Positions 9,046 to 15,994 of a stretch of 64,000 bases of DNA are shown here, one piece after another. The first letter of the stretch is position 1, and each line of letters starts with the position of its first letter. The DNA comes from Thermoguttaceae bacterium. GTDB lineage: Bacteria > Planctomycetota > Planctomycetia > Pirellulales > Thermoguttaceae. Both the position numbers and the translations under genes were made by a program. The stretch lies in NCBI GenBank assembly GCA_017407125.1, contig JAFQXE010000047.1:1-64000 (forward strand), in the 5' to 3' direction. Under the pieces are notes generated by a model. The model was not told where the DNA came from, searched no databases, and saw nothing but the letters and a program-made list of their open reading frames with translations.

Positions 9046-12000
9046 TGTCAAAAATGGATGTTACAAATATGGTAGTTGTAGGAAATCCGCTTTCTGATAA
9101 AGCAGGATGTATAACCGAGAAAGTTAAGTACAAGGGCAAAATCTGTGTTGCCAAAAGAATAGCTATTGGCAATATAAATGCAAAAGATAAGCTTATTGAG
9201 TCGCTCGATAAACAGGTAACGTTTAGCAGCAAGCTTACCTCTGATGCTGAACGACAAAAGATTGTTTTGTTTGATGAGAGGGTCGTTCGCGGCAATTCGA
9301 TAGTTTTTATTCGAGATTATGTTGAAGGCGAACCTCTGAGTGCGATCATTTCTAAAAAAAGACCGGAATGGCAAGAAGCGATAAGGTGGATTAAAAATAT
9401 TGCTTCGATTGTTCGACAATCGCATAGTTTGCTGCATATTATTCATGGAAATCTCAAACCGTCAAATATTCTGAAAATCGGCGATAATGCATGGAGTATT
9501 GTCGACTGGGACTTAATACGAATTTCAGAGCAGATTCTTGCGCCAGAAGTATTGCCGATTCCGATTAACAACAGACCGGGTTCTGCTCAATACATGTCTC
9601 CAGAACAGTGCGCCTGCAAAAGTATTGACGAACAAACGGATGTTTACGCTCTGGGCGTTATCCTTTATCAGTTGCTTACAGGAAAAACTCCATTTTCAGG
9701 CAGTTCCCAGGACATCAATTCAAGAAAACAATGGGAGTCGGTCAAACCGTTTGTAAGAGAATTTTCGGCATTGAACATTCCGTCTTCTCTTGCAGATCTG
9801 ATAGAACGTTCTCTTAAAGAAGACAAAAAATCGAGAATCCAAAACGTTGCAAAATTTATTGAGGAACTGAATAAAATAATGGACGAGATTCAAAAAAAGA
9901 GCGAAGGGGCGCCGTCTTCTACTGATACAGGGTCTGATATCGAGAAGGACAATATGACGAAAAAAGTTAACGGAACGAAAATTGTTATTGTTGGTCCGCC
10001 TCATTCCGGAAAAACCGTTTTGGTAGGAGGTTTATATCGCTCGCATTTGCAAAATAAGTTTAACGTTTCTGCTTTTGACAGCAGTACTGCCGCTTATCTT
10101 GATATAATTGTGGCGGAGTTGCAAGCGGGAAAATGGCCCGTGTCAACCATGAAAGACAATTTTGAAAATCTGTATTTAAATCTGAATGTCAGCAATGGGA
10201 AGGGAAGAAATTCCATCGTAGTTGAGGTCAAAGACTATAGCGGCGAAGATCTCAAAAAGGATACTTTCTGTAAAGATATTATTGGCGATAATCCGGATGC
10301 CGTCTTTTTTCTGCTTAACCCAGGCATGCCTTGTATTGCCGATATGTATTCAGACAAAGAATACAATTCGCCTCAAGAAAAGAATACTGCTTCATATGAG
10401 AACAGTTTATTCATCAGCAAGATGAACGAATGTGTCAATTATATGAAGAAAATGCCAAAACGTCCGATTGTTGCCGTTTTGGTTACAGCGGCTGACCGTC
10501 TGGAAAGCGATTTGAAACAGTATCAAGATGAGTTTAATAAGATTACATCTAAGATTTGCAGTGATTTGAAGATTAACGGGTTCACGTGGAAGGGGTTTGA
10601 CGTGTCCGTGTGTAAACCTCTTGACAATCAGAACGTTCCGGTTTTTGATCCGCAGCATATTCACGAACCGTTTCTTTGGGCTTTGAAGACAATGCGTCAG
10701 CAACACATTTGGAAGCGGAGTTTTATCGCCGCGGCGCTTGTGTTTATCCTTTTATTCTTGGGTTTGGCGTGTTGTGGATATATTTATCGTACCGAAAGCA
10801 ATACCGTTGAACAGTTCAGTCGGGAAGTTGCTCAAGTGAAAGATAAGTATCCAAACAGGCTTACTTCTTCCGTACAGTATGAATATGTGAGTGAACTCAA
10901 CACAACGTTAGATGATAATAAATCTATTCAGTTCCTGATTGGAAAATACATAAATACTAAATACGTAGAAAAGCATGTAAAGACAATAAAGGATCTGGAA
11001 AAAAGCATTGACGAGGGTCGTGTTGAGTATATGAATCTGCTGCTGAAAGAATACGACCTAACGCCGGATTCTAATAAGTTCGAAGAAATTAAACAAAAGC
11101 TTCCCAAAATTCAGGAATGGCAGCCTTATCTTAAAGAGAATGTAAAGTTTATTGCTCCTCTTGTAAACCAAATTAAAGATCTGATTATCGATAAATCTTT
11201 AAAGGATTATGAAAACCGGTTTGCGGAAATTAAAAAGATGGAGGATAAGGATGAATTGGAACCATTAAATCGTCTTAATGATGATATTATAAAAAATGAA
11301 CCCTCGTTTTCCAAGGATAGAATTTCAGAAGGCAGCGAATTAAGAAAGCGTTTAGACTCAATCAAAAATGAGATTGTGGATGAACGTGTAAGGCTTTATG
11401 GCGGCGACTTCGAGGCGTTTGTCAAAATAATCTCCGCAATTGATTCTGTCGATGACATTATTAAAGATTGCATACGACCGTGTTCTACTTGGTTAATCAA
11501 CAACAAGAATTCTGAGAATCCGAGTTTTCATGATGCAGAGAAACTGTTTTGTGAAAAGGTTACAGCGAAGACAATCCAGATTGTTAAAAACTGTATGGAT
11601 AATACTAACAACCAGAAAGAATATAACACTTTGCGAAGTATTTGTGCAATTGTTGGAATAGTTGGCGATAACGCGATTTGTGAATATACAAAAAATCAAA
11701 ACATATATACGTTTGCTAAAGAGTATATGAACTGGTATCAACCCTTGAAAAAGGGCGCTGTCCAGAATCGACAATATACGATTACTGTAACCGCGTTATA
11801 CGGGAGCAGTTCTTTCAAATCTGGCGGGTATGTTTATAAAATCAATGATATACCTGGTCCGGAGAAATGGTGGTGGACGAAAGAAACATTCAAAAATGAA
11901 TGGGTTAAAATTGACATGAACCGGAATGAAAACCGTAGTTATTGGGATAAACATCGCGATGCTTGGAAAAAATTTGAAGATAGTTTAACTTCCACATTAG

Positions 12001-12260
12001 AGCCGTGGGAAAAATATCAAATTAAATTGGAAATGTTTATCAATAATGCTACCAGATTGGCTGGATGTAGCGATAAAGGTGAAACTACAACAAAATTCAT
12101 TCATCCGACAGAAGCGAGTGACAAAGTCTCTAAAACTTTTTCGATGGAACATGGCAACTTGCTAAAGGTGGAGTATAAAGTAACAGGCAGACTGCTTGGA
12201 GACATAGTTAAAGAATGCGGTCTATCACTCAATGAAAAGCCTTTGAAGAGTGGTAAATAG
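9045..12260 (+). CDS. Kinase-like / GTPase / membrane fusion protein
   Basis: ATG 9045 overlaps the upstream stop (TAATG) behind GGGAGGG, so translation is coupled; an ATG at 9006 lacks a ribosome site. 1071 residues. Residues 1-290 are a Ser/Thr kinase-like domain: CVAKR lysine, HGNLKPSN at 134-141, DWD at 154, an MSPEQ segment. The catalytic Asp of HRD is Asn136, and no glycine loop is clear. Residues 310-550 are a TRAFAC-type GTPase-like domain: GPPHSGKT 317-324, DYSGE 397-401, TAAD 481-484. One membrane span covers 559-581. The remaining 490 residues are mostly helical and charged, of unknown fold. This matches the modular NTPase proteins of predicted bacterial conflict systems. It is probably a pseudokinase or divergent kinase controlling a GTP-dependent membrane switch. 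Confidence 0.82.
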   Translation: MSKMDVTNMVVVGNPLSDKAGCITEKVKYKGKICVAKRIAIGNINAKDKLIESLDKQVTFSSKLTSDAERQKIVLFDERVVRGNSIVFIRDYVEGEPLSAIISKKRPEWQEAIRWIKNIASIVRQSHSLLHIIHGNLKPSNILKIGDNAWSIVDWDLIRISEQILAPEVLPIPINNRPGSAQYMSPEQCACKSIDEQTDVYALGVILYQLLTGKTPFSGSSQDINSRKQWESVKPFVREFSALNIPSSLADLIERSLKEDKKSRIQNVAKFIEELNKIMDEIQKKSEGAPSSTDTGSDIEKDNMTKKVNGTKIVIVGPPHSGKTVLVGGLYRSHLQNKFNVSAFDSSTAAYLDIIVAELQAGKWPVSTMKDNFENLYLNLNVSNGKGRNSIVVEVKDYSGEDLKKDTFCKDIIGDNPDAVFFLLNPGMPCIADMYSDKEYNSPQEKNTASYENSLFISKMNECVNYMKKMPKRPIVAVLVTAADRLESDLKQYQDEFNKITSKICSDLKINGFTWKGFDVSVCKPLDNQNVPVFDPQHIHEPFLWALKTMRQQHIWKRSFIAAALVFILLFLGLACCGYIYRTESNTVEQFSREVAQVKDKYPNRLTSSVQYEYVSELNTTLDDNKSIQFLIGKYINTKYVEKHVKTIKDLEKSIDEGRVEYMNLLLKEYDLTPDSNKFEEIKQKLPKIQEWQPYLKENVKFIAPLVNQIKDLIIDKSLKDYENRFAEIKKMEDKDELEPLNRLNDDIIKNEPSFSKDRISEGSELRKRLDSIKNEIVDERVRLYGGDFEAFVKIISAIDSVDDIIKDCIRPCSTWLINNKNSENPSFHDAEKLFCEKVTAKTIQIVKNCMDNTNNQKEYNTLRSICAIVGIVGDNAICEYTKNQNIYTFAKEYMNWYQPLKKGAVQNRQYTITVTALYGSSSFKSGGYVYKINDIPGPEKWWWTKETFKNEWVKIDMNRNENRSYWDKHRDAWKKFEDSLTSTLEPWEKYQIKLEMFINNATRLAGCSDKGETTTKFIHPTEASDKVSKTFSMEHGNLLKVEYKVTGRLLGDIVKECGLSLNEKPLKSGK

Positions 12261-12346
12261 CCGGTATACATGTAAGGTTTATATCGAATTTATGGACAAG
12301 AGCGCTGAGAATTGGATTATTCCCGTGATAATATGAAGGTCGAATA

Positions 12347-13288
12347 ATGGAATCAACAAGTTTGATTACAGCTCAACAGTTGTTTTGGGGTCATAACGGA
12401 TTTCAATACGGATTTCTTTCAGGAGAGGATTCGCCGTATTCGTCCGAGGTGGAGCGGCTTTGTACTTCTGTCGGGACGCCTGACGGGATTCTTCCGGAAC
12501 CGTTCCTGTTAAGCATGCCGTTTGAAGATAAACTCTTTTGGACGCTATGCTGTAATGGAGATCCTGATAAGTCCAATCGTTCGACGCTGTTTTTCCATAT
12601 TTTGATTGTTAACCGGGCTGACGTTGAGCGATTGGGAATAAACGCCTTTGACGCTATGGAATCCAATTGCTTTTCCAATAGCGTTGATTCCAACCTGACT
12701 GTTGAAATTCACGTTGATTCCAGGTATGCTCCTAAAAATGCGGCGTCCAATCATCGCGTTATTGACAATCGCGTAATTATATCAAATCGCCCGGAGCCGG
12801 ACGCTGTGTTTCAACTCGTCCAGTTGCGCATTAACGAAATCCCTTGGGCGACCTACAGCTACCGCTTTATGGACCAGATGGAAGTCAGCGCGCTGTCGGA
12901 TAAAGCCCCTGCGCCAGATTTTACTTCCCAAAAATCTCCAGATAGCGTAAACGTCAAAAAAGATAATACCGAATCCGCCCCTTCTCCAATCATGAAAAAA
13001 CTGTTCATCGGCTCCCTGATTTTGAACGTCGTTCTTTTGCTCGGATATTTTGTTTTGCCAAGCGCCAGTCCGACGAATTCGGATGCTATGTTGAAAGAAT
13101 TGCAAAATTCGGACGCTATGTTGAAAGAACTGCAAAGCAAAGCACCAAAGACATTACTTACGGACGAACAATGGAATGAGTTTAAGGGAAATTTTTTAGG
13201 TGATAATCCCAACAAAGAAAAGGTAGACATAATTGAATCATATATACACTTTGTCAATGATAACTTTAGTCAAGAAAGGAATGATTAA
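12347..13288 (+). CDS. GAP1-N-like (GTPase-associated) membrane protein
   Basis: 313 residues. The N-terminal ~190 residues begin QQLFWGHNGFQYGFLSG and continue with the pattern PEPFLLSMPFEDKLFWTLCC, then STLFFHILIVNRADVERLG. By eye this resembles the N-terminal domain of GTPase-associated protein 1 (GAP1-N), known to sit beside double-GTPase-type genes; that matches the GTPase encoded just upstream. A membrane span follows at about 217-238, then a duplicated decapeptide at 244-263 and a short tail. The ribosome site is weak (GAAGG). The domain assignment is from pattern memory and needs a profile search; alternatively it is an unrelated beta-rich cytoplasmic adaptor anchored by one helix. 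Confidence 0.6.
   Translation: MESTSLITAQQLFWGHNGFQYGFLSGEDSPYSSEVERLCTSVGTPDGILPEPFLLSMPFEDKLFWTLCCNGDPDKSNRSTLFFHILIVNRADVERLGINAFDAMESNCFSNSVDSNLTVEIHVDSRYAPKNAASNHRVIDNRVIISNRPEPDAVFQLVQLRINEIPWATYSYRFMDQMEVSALSDKAPAPDFTSQKSPDSVNVKKDNTESAPSPIMKKLFIGSLILNVVLLLGYFVLPSASPTNSDAMLKELQNSDAMLKELQSKAPKTLLTDEQWNEFKGNFLGDNPNKEKVDIIESYIHFVNDNFSQERND
13076..13135 (+). repeat. Two perfect-phase 30-bp tandem repeats inside the GAP1-like gene
   Basis: Bases 13076-13105 and 13106-13135 differ at two synonymous positions only (GAT/GAC, TTG/CTG). Both encode NSDAMLKELQ. A recent in-frame duplication just after the membrane span. Confidence 0.95.
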
Positions 13289-13290
13289 AA

Positions 13291-13938
13291 ATGACAGACT
13301 ACCAAGGATTTTCAGAACAGCCAGCCAGCTCGGGAATCTCAGATGAGATTATCAATGGCGTTTCGAAAAAGATCATTAATGGGATTTCAGAGAAAATCGA
13401 CAATGGCTTTAATGAGACTTCTAAGGAACTCGGCGCGGTTTCAAAGGGATTCAGCGATGGCATTGATAGGGCTTCGGAAAGAATCATCAATGGCGTTACA
13501 GAAAACATTATCAATAAAGTTGTCAAAAAGCCAAACCATTTGGGGCGTTTGTTTGTGGCGCTTCTTATTGTCGCTGTCGCTTTTTTGGGGTATCAACTCT
13601 ACCAAAAACAGGGACTACCAGACGTAACTCCACTGGAAAAGGTTTCAACCGAAGCGGAATCGCAAACGTTGGGGGCTCTTCAGAAATTGGCTGTGGATAT
13701 GGGAGCGACGAACTCTGACAGTCTTACTGGCAAAAACGCTTTGGATCTGATTTCAGATATTCAGCTCAAGATTGATTCTGCTCAGACATGTGACTGCTCC
13801 CATGTGGATGATTCGGAAACAAAATCATTAAAGGGTTTGTTAGGTGATTCTTCCGCGCTTTATCTCAAAATTCAAAAGCAGGATGCCTTTATTAAGGATT
13901 GTTCCGGCGCCAAGGTTTTGATTCTTAAGCAAGAATAG
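13291..13938 (+). CDS. Small single-span membrane protein with N-terminal octad repeats
   Basis: 215 residues, starting two bases after the preceding stop, so almost certainly co-translated. Residues ~20-80 are built on an 8-residue repeat of the form IINGVSKK / IINGISEK / IDNGFNET, later IINGVTEN / IINKVVKK, predicted to be amphipathic. A membrane helix spans about 87-105. The C-terminal 110 residues include CDCSH and a short Cys-containing tail. No known family is recognised. As last gene of the cluster it may be a membrane partner of the GTPase and GAP1-like proteins; that role is inferred only from position. Confidence 0.65.
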   Translation: MTDYQGFSEQPASSGISDEIINGVSKKIINGISEKIDNGFNETSKELGAVSKGFSDGIDRASERIINGVTENIINKVVKKPNHLGRLFVALLIVAVAFLGYQLYQKQGLPDVTPLEKVSTEAESQTLGALQKLAVDMGATNSDSLTGKNALDLISDIQLKIDSAQTCDCSHVDDSETKSLKGLLGDSSALYLKIQKQDAFIKDCSGAKVLILKQE

Positions 13939-13982
13939 CGTTGTTTCGCGGTTATCGCGATTCATTCAGAAAAGACGTTGCA

Positions 13983-14058
13983 GCAAGCCGGGAACGTCAG
14001 CGTCCCGGTTGCGGCGTTGTTTTTAAATTTTAAACGCTCAATTTACGGGCGTTTTTTC
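13983..14058 (+). terminator. Double hairpin terminator closing the 5-14 kb cluster
   Basis: The first hairpin pairs CCGGGA (13988-13993) with TCCCGG (14003-14008), extended by GCAA/TTGC, and is followed by a short T run. The second pairs AAACGC (14032-14037) with GCGTTT, ending in TTTTTT near 14057. Confidence 0.65.
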
Positions 14059-14088
14059 TTCGTTTTTGCCTGCGTCAGTTTCGCCCCC

Positions 14089-14116
14089 TTGCGAATCTTT
14101 GTTCTTGCGGTACAAT
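14089..14116 (+). promoter_or_regulatory. Promoter of the epimerase gene, near-leaderless
   Basis: TTGCGA (14089-14094), a 16-bp spacer and TACAAT (14111-14116). The expected start point (about 14123) is within two bases of the ATG at 14125, so the mRNA would be nearly leaderless. Confidence 0.55.
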
Positions 14117-14124
14117 ACGGTATT

Positions 14125-15105
14125 ATGTCTAAAACTGTTTTGATTACCGGCGCGGCTGGGTTTATCGGCTCGCATTTGACTCGCAGTCTGCTGGCGGACG
14201 GCGCGAACGTGATTGGAATTGACAACGAATCGACAGGGCGGCGTGAAAATATTGCTGAACTGCTCGACAACTCCAATTTTCAGTACGTTTGCTCTGACGC
14301 GGGCGACGAGTCTGTTTTATCGGATTTGGCGTCCGACGTCGACGAGGTTTATCATCTTGCGGCGGCGGTCGGCGTGGCGTTGGTTGCGGCGGATCCCGTT
14401 CGGACGATTCAAACCAATATCGATTTGACGCAAACTCTGCTGCGGGTTCTGGAACGCCGAAATCGCGTTCGTCCGGTAAAACTCTATTTTGCGTCGACGT
14501 CCGAAGTTTACGGTCGAAATCCCGCCAGAATCTGGAGCGAGGACGACGAGCTGGTTTACGGTCCGACGACAATCGGCCGCTGGAGCTACGGGTTATCGAA
14601 AGCGATTGACGAACATCTGGTTTTGGCGTACGTTCGCCAATTTGGTCTTTCTGCTGTAATTGGACGTTTTTTCAACGTTGTCGGCGCTCGTCAAACAGGG
14701 CAGTACGGCATGGTTTTGCCCAGATTTGTTTCCGCCGCTTTAAAAAACGCTCCGCTGACCGTTTTTGACGACGGGGCGCAGCGACGCTGTTTTATCCACG
14801 TTTCTGACGTCGTCAAAATTATTCGCGAACTGGTTTCGAAATCCGACAATTCCGGTCAAATTTACAATATCGGCTCTTCGGAATCGATTTCAATTTTGGA
14901 TCTGGCGAAAAAAGTTATCGCTCAAACCGGGTCAAAATCGACGATCGAATTTTTGCCCTCTACCGCCGTTTACGGGGAAAATTTTGAAGATTGCCGCTGG
15001 CGCACTCCGGATGTTTCCAAGCTGTTTTCGGCTATCGAATACCGACCCCAATTTTCGCTTTCCGACGCGATTTCTGATATCGTTGAATCAATTAGCAATG
15101 AGTAA
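14125..15105 (+). CDS. NAD-dependent nucleotide-sugar epimerase/dehydratase (extended SDR)
   Basis: The start is set at ATG 14125, which begins directly with the Rossmann strand MSKTVLITGAAGFIGSHL; the upstream extension crosses a terminator. 326 residues. TGAAGFIG is the NAD site, STSEVYG carries the active-site Ser/Thr region, and YGLSK is the catalytic Tyr-Lys pair. The family (UDP-glucose 4-epimerase, UDP-glucuronate decarboxylase, dTDP-glucose dehydratase) makes activated sugars for surface glycans. The exact activity cannot be fixed. The last residues I-S-N-E and the stop lie inside a CAATTAG heptamer run. Confidence 0.85.
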   Translation: MSKTVLITGAAGFIGSHLTRSLLADGANVIGIDNESTGRRENIAELLDNSNFQYVCSDAGDESVLSDLASDVDEVYHLAAAVGVALVAADPVRTIQTNIDLTQTLLRVLERRNRVRPVKLYFASTSEVYGRNPARIWSEDDELVYGPTTIGRWSYGLSKAIDEHLVLAYVRQFGLSAVIGRFFNVVGARQTGQYGMVLPRFVSAALKNAPLTVFDDGAQRRCFIHVSDVVKIIRELVSKSDNSGQIYNIGSSESISILDLAKKVIAQTGSKSTIEFLPSTAVYGENFEDCRWRTPDVSKLFSAIEYRPQFSLSDAISDIVESISNE

Positions 15106-15116
15106 TTACGTATTAT

Positions 15117-15240
15117 TTTTTTAAACACGAAATACACGAAATAAGCGAAATTCACGAATAAGATTCTAAAAATTTCCTTTCGCGTTTTTTCGTTCTTTTC
15201 GAGTTTTTCGTGTTTAAAATTACTTCTGTATGCGCCCCCC
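15117..15240 (+). repeat. Dispersed ~120-bp repeat, upstream copy flanking the arsR-like gene
   Basis: It starts TTTTTTAAACACGAAATACACG and ends in CGTGTTTAAAATTACTTC. The ends are inverted (AAACACGAAA / TTTTCGTGTTT). A near-identical copy in the same orientation lies at 15826-15945, so the two bracket the ArsR-family gene. Confidence 0.85.
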
Positions 15241-15313
15241 CCCGATTCTTGTACCCCGTTTTTTCTACTCCCTACTCCCTATTCCCTACTCCCCAAAATC
15301 TCAAAAATTCGTC

Positions 15314-15342
15314 TTGACAAAAAACAGGGCAGGGCGTACAAT
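15314..15342 (+). promoter_or_regulatory. Promoter of the ArsR-family gene
   Basis: Perfect TTGACA (15314-15319), a 17-bp spacer, and TACAAT (15337-15342), 60 bp upstream of the ATG. Confidence 0.75.
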
Positions 15343-15401
15343 ATCGCCAATTCAGTCGAAAATGGAATTTCGATTTATTTCCATGGAAGGATTTTTATTC
15401 A

Positions 15402-15710
15402 ATGAGCGCAACGTCTAAAAAAGACCGGGACAAGCAGAAACGTCTCAAATTGAGCGTTGAAATTCTCAAGGCTTTAGGGCACCCGGTTCGTCTCCAGATG
15501 GTTCAGATGTTAGAGCAGGGCGAGCTTTGCGTTCTGGTGTTTCAGGAGTATTTTCAGCTGGACTTTTCGACCATTTCCCGGCATCTGCTCAAACTGACTC
15601 ACGCTGGCATTCTGGACTTCGAGAAGCGGGGCAAGTTCGTCTATTATCGCCTCAAATGCCCATGCATTTTGGGTATAATAGAGTGCCTTCAGACCGCGGC
15701 GGCAACGTGA
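15402..15710 (+). CDS. ArsR/SmtB-family winged-helix transcriptional regulator
   Basis: 102 residues, with GGAAGGA about 10 bases before the ATG. KALGHPVRLQMVQMLEQGELCV and the recognition helix TISRHLLKLTHAGIL are characteristic of ArsR repressors. The alpha-3 metal box usually reads ELCVC; here only one Cys is kept (ELCVLVF), but a CPC pair appears near the C-terminus (LKCPCIL). The sensing site is therefore altered, or located C-terminally. No metal or redox target gene is adjacent. The gene stands alone between two copies of a 120-bp repeat, and an inverted repeat lies just downstream. Autoregulation or control of a distant locus is likely. Confidence 0.88.
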   Translation: MSATSKKDRDKQKRLKLSVEILKALGHPVRLQMVQMLEQGELCVLVFQEYFQLDFSTISRHLLKLTHAGILDFEKRGKFVYYRLKCPCILGIIECLQTAAAT

Positions 15711-15740
15711 TTTTCTTGCTAAAAAATAATGTCTGGGTCA

Positions 15741-15785
15741 TTTTGCCAAATGTGCAAGTTTAGAACATTTGGTCGTTTGGCAAAA
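15741..15785. other. Inverted repeat downstream of the ArsR-family gene
   Basis: TTTTGCCAAA (15741-15750) pairs perfectly with TTTGGCAAAA (15776-15785). A nested CCAAATG/CATTTGG pair (15746-15752, 15766-15772) offers an alternative fold. It may be a terminator or an operator for the adjacent repressor. Confidence 0.6.
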
Positions 15786-15825
15786 CGTGCGCGGCGAGTA
15801 ATTCGGTATTAGCAATTGCGTATCA

Positions 15826-15945
15826 TTTTTTAAACACGAAACACACGAAATAAGCGAAATTCACGAAAAAGATTCTAAAAAAATCATTTCGTGTTTTTCG
15901 TTCTTTTCGAGTTTTTCGTGTTAAAAATTACTTCGGTAGGCGAAA
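15826..15945 (+). repeat. Dispersed ~120-bp repeat, downstream copy
   Basis: Direct copy of 15117-15240 with few differences (CGAAACACACG for CGAAATACACG, a short indel in the middle). It lies between the ArsR-family gene and the minus-strand lipoprotein gene. Confidence 0.85.
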
Positions 15946-15994
15946 TACACTTTTTTTATCTTGGATTCAAATTACCCAATTGAAAATTGCTAAT

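Noticed and set aside
5171..13938. Type VI secretion regulation module (FHA plus Ser/Thr kinase)
   Set aside because: None of the core secretion genes (TssB/C, Hcp, VgrG, ClpV, TssM) is present; the FHA is fused to an ABC transporter instead.
15117..15945. Composite transposon around the ArsR-family gene
   Set aside because: The flanking repeats are only ~120 bp and contain no transposase; a cassette made by recombination cannot be excluded.
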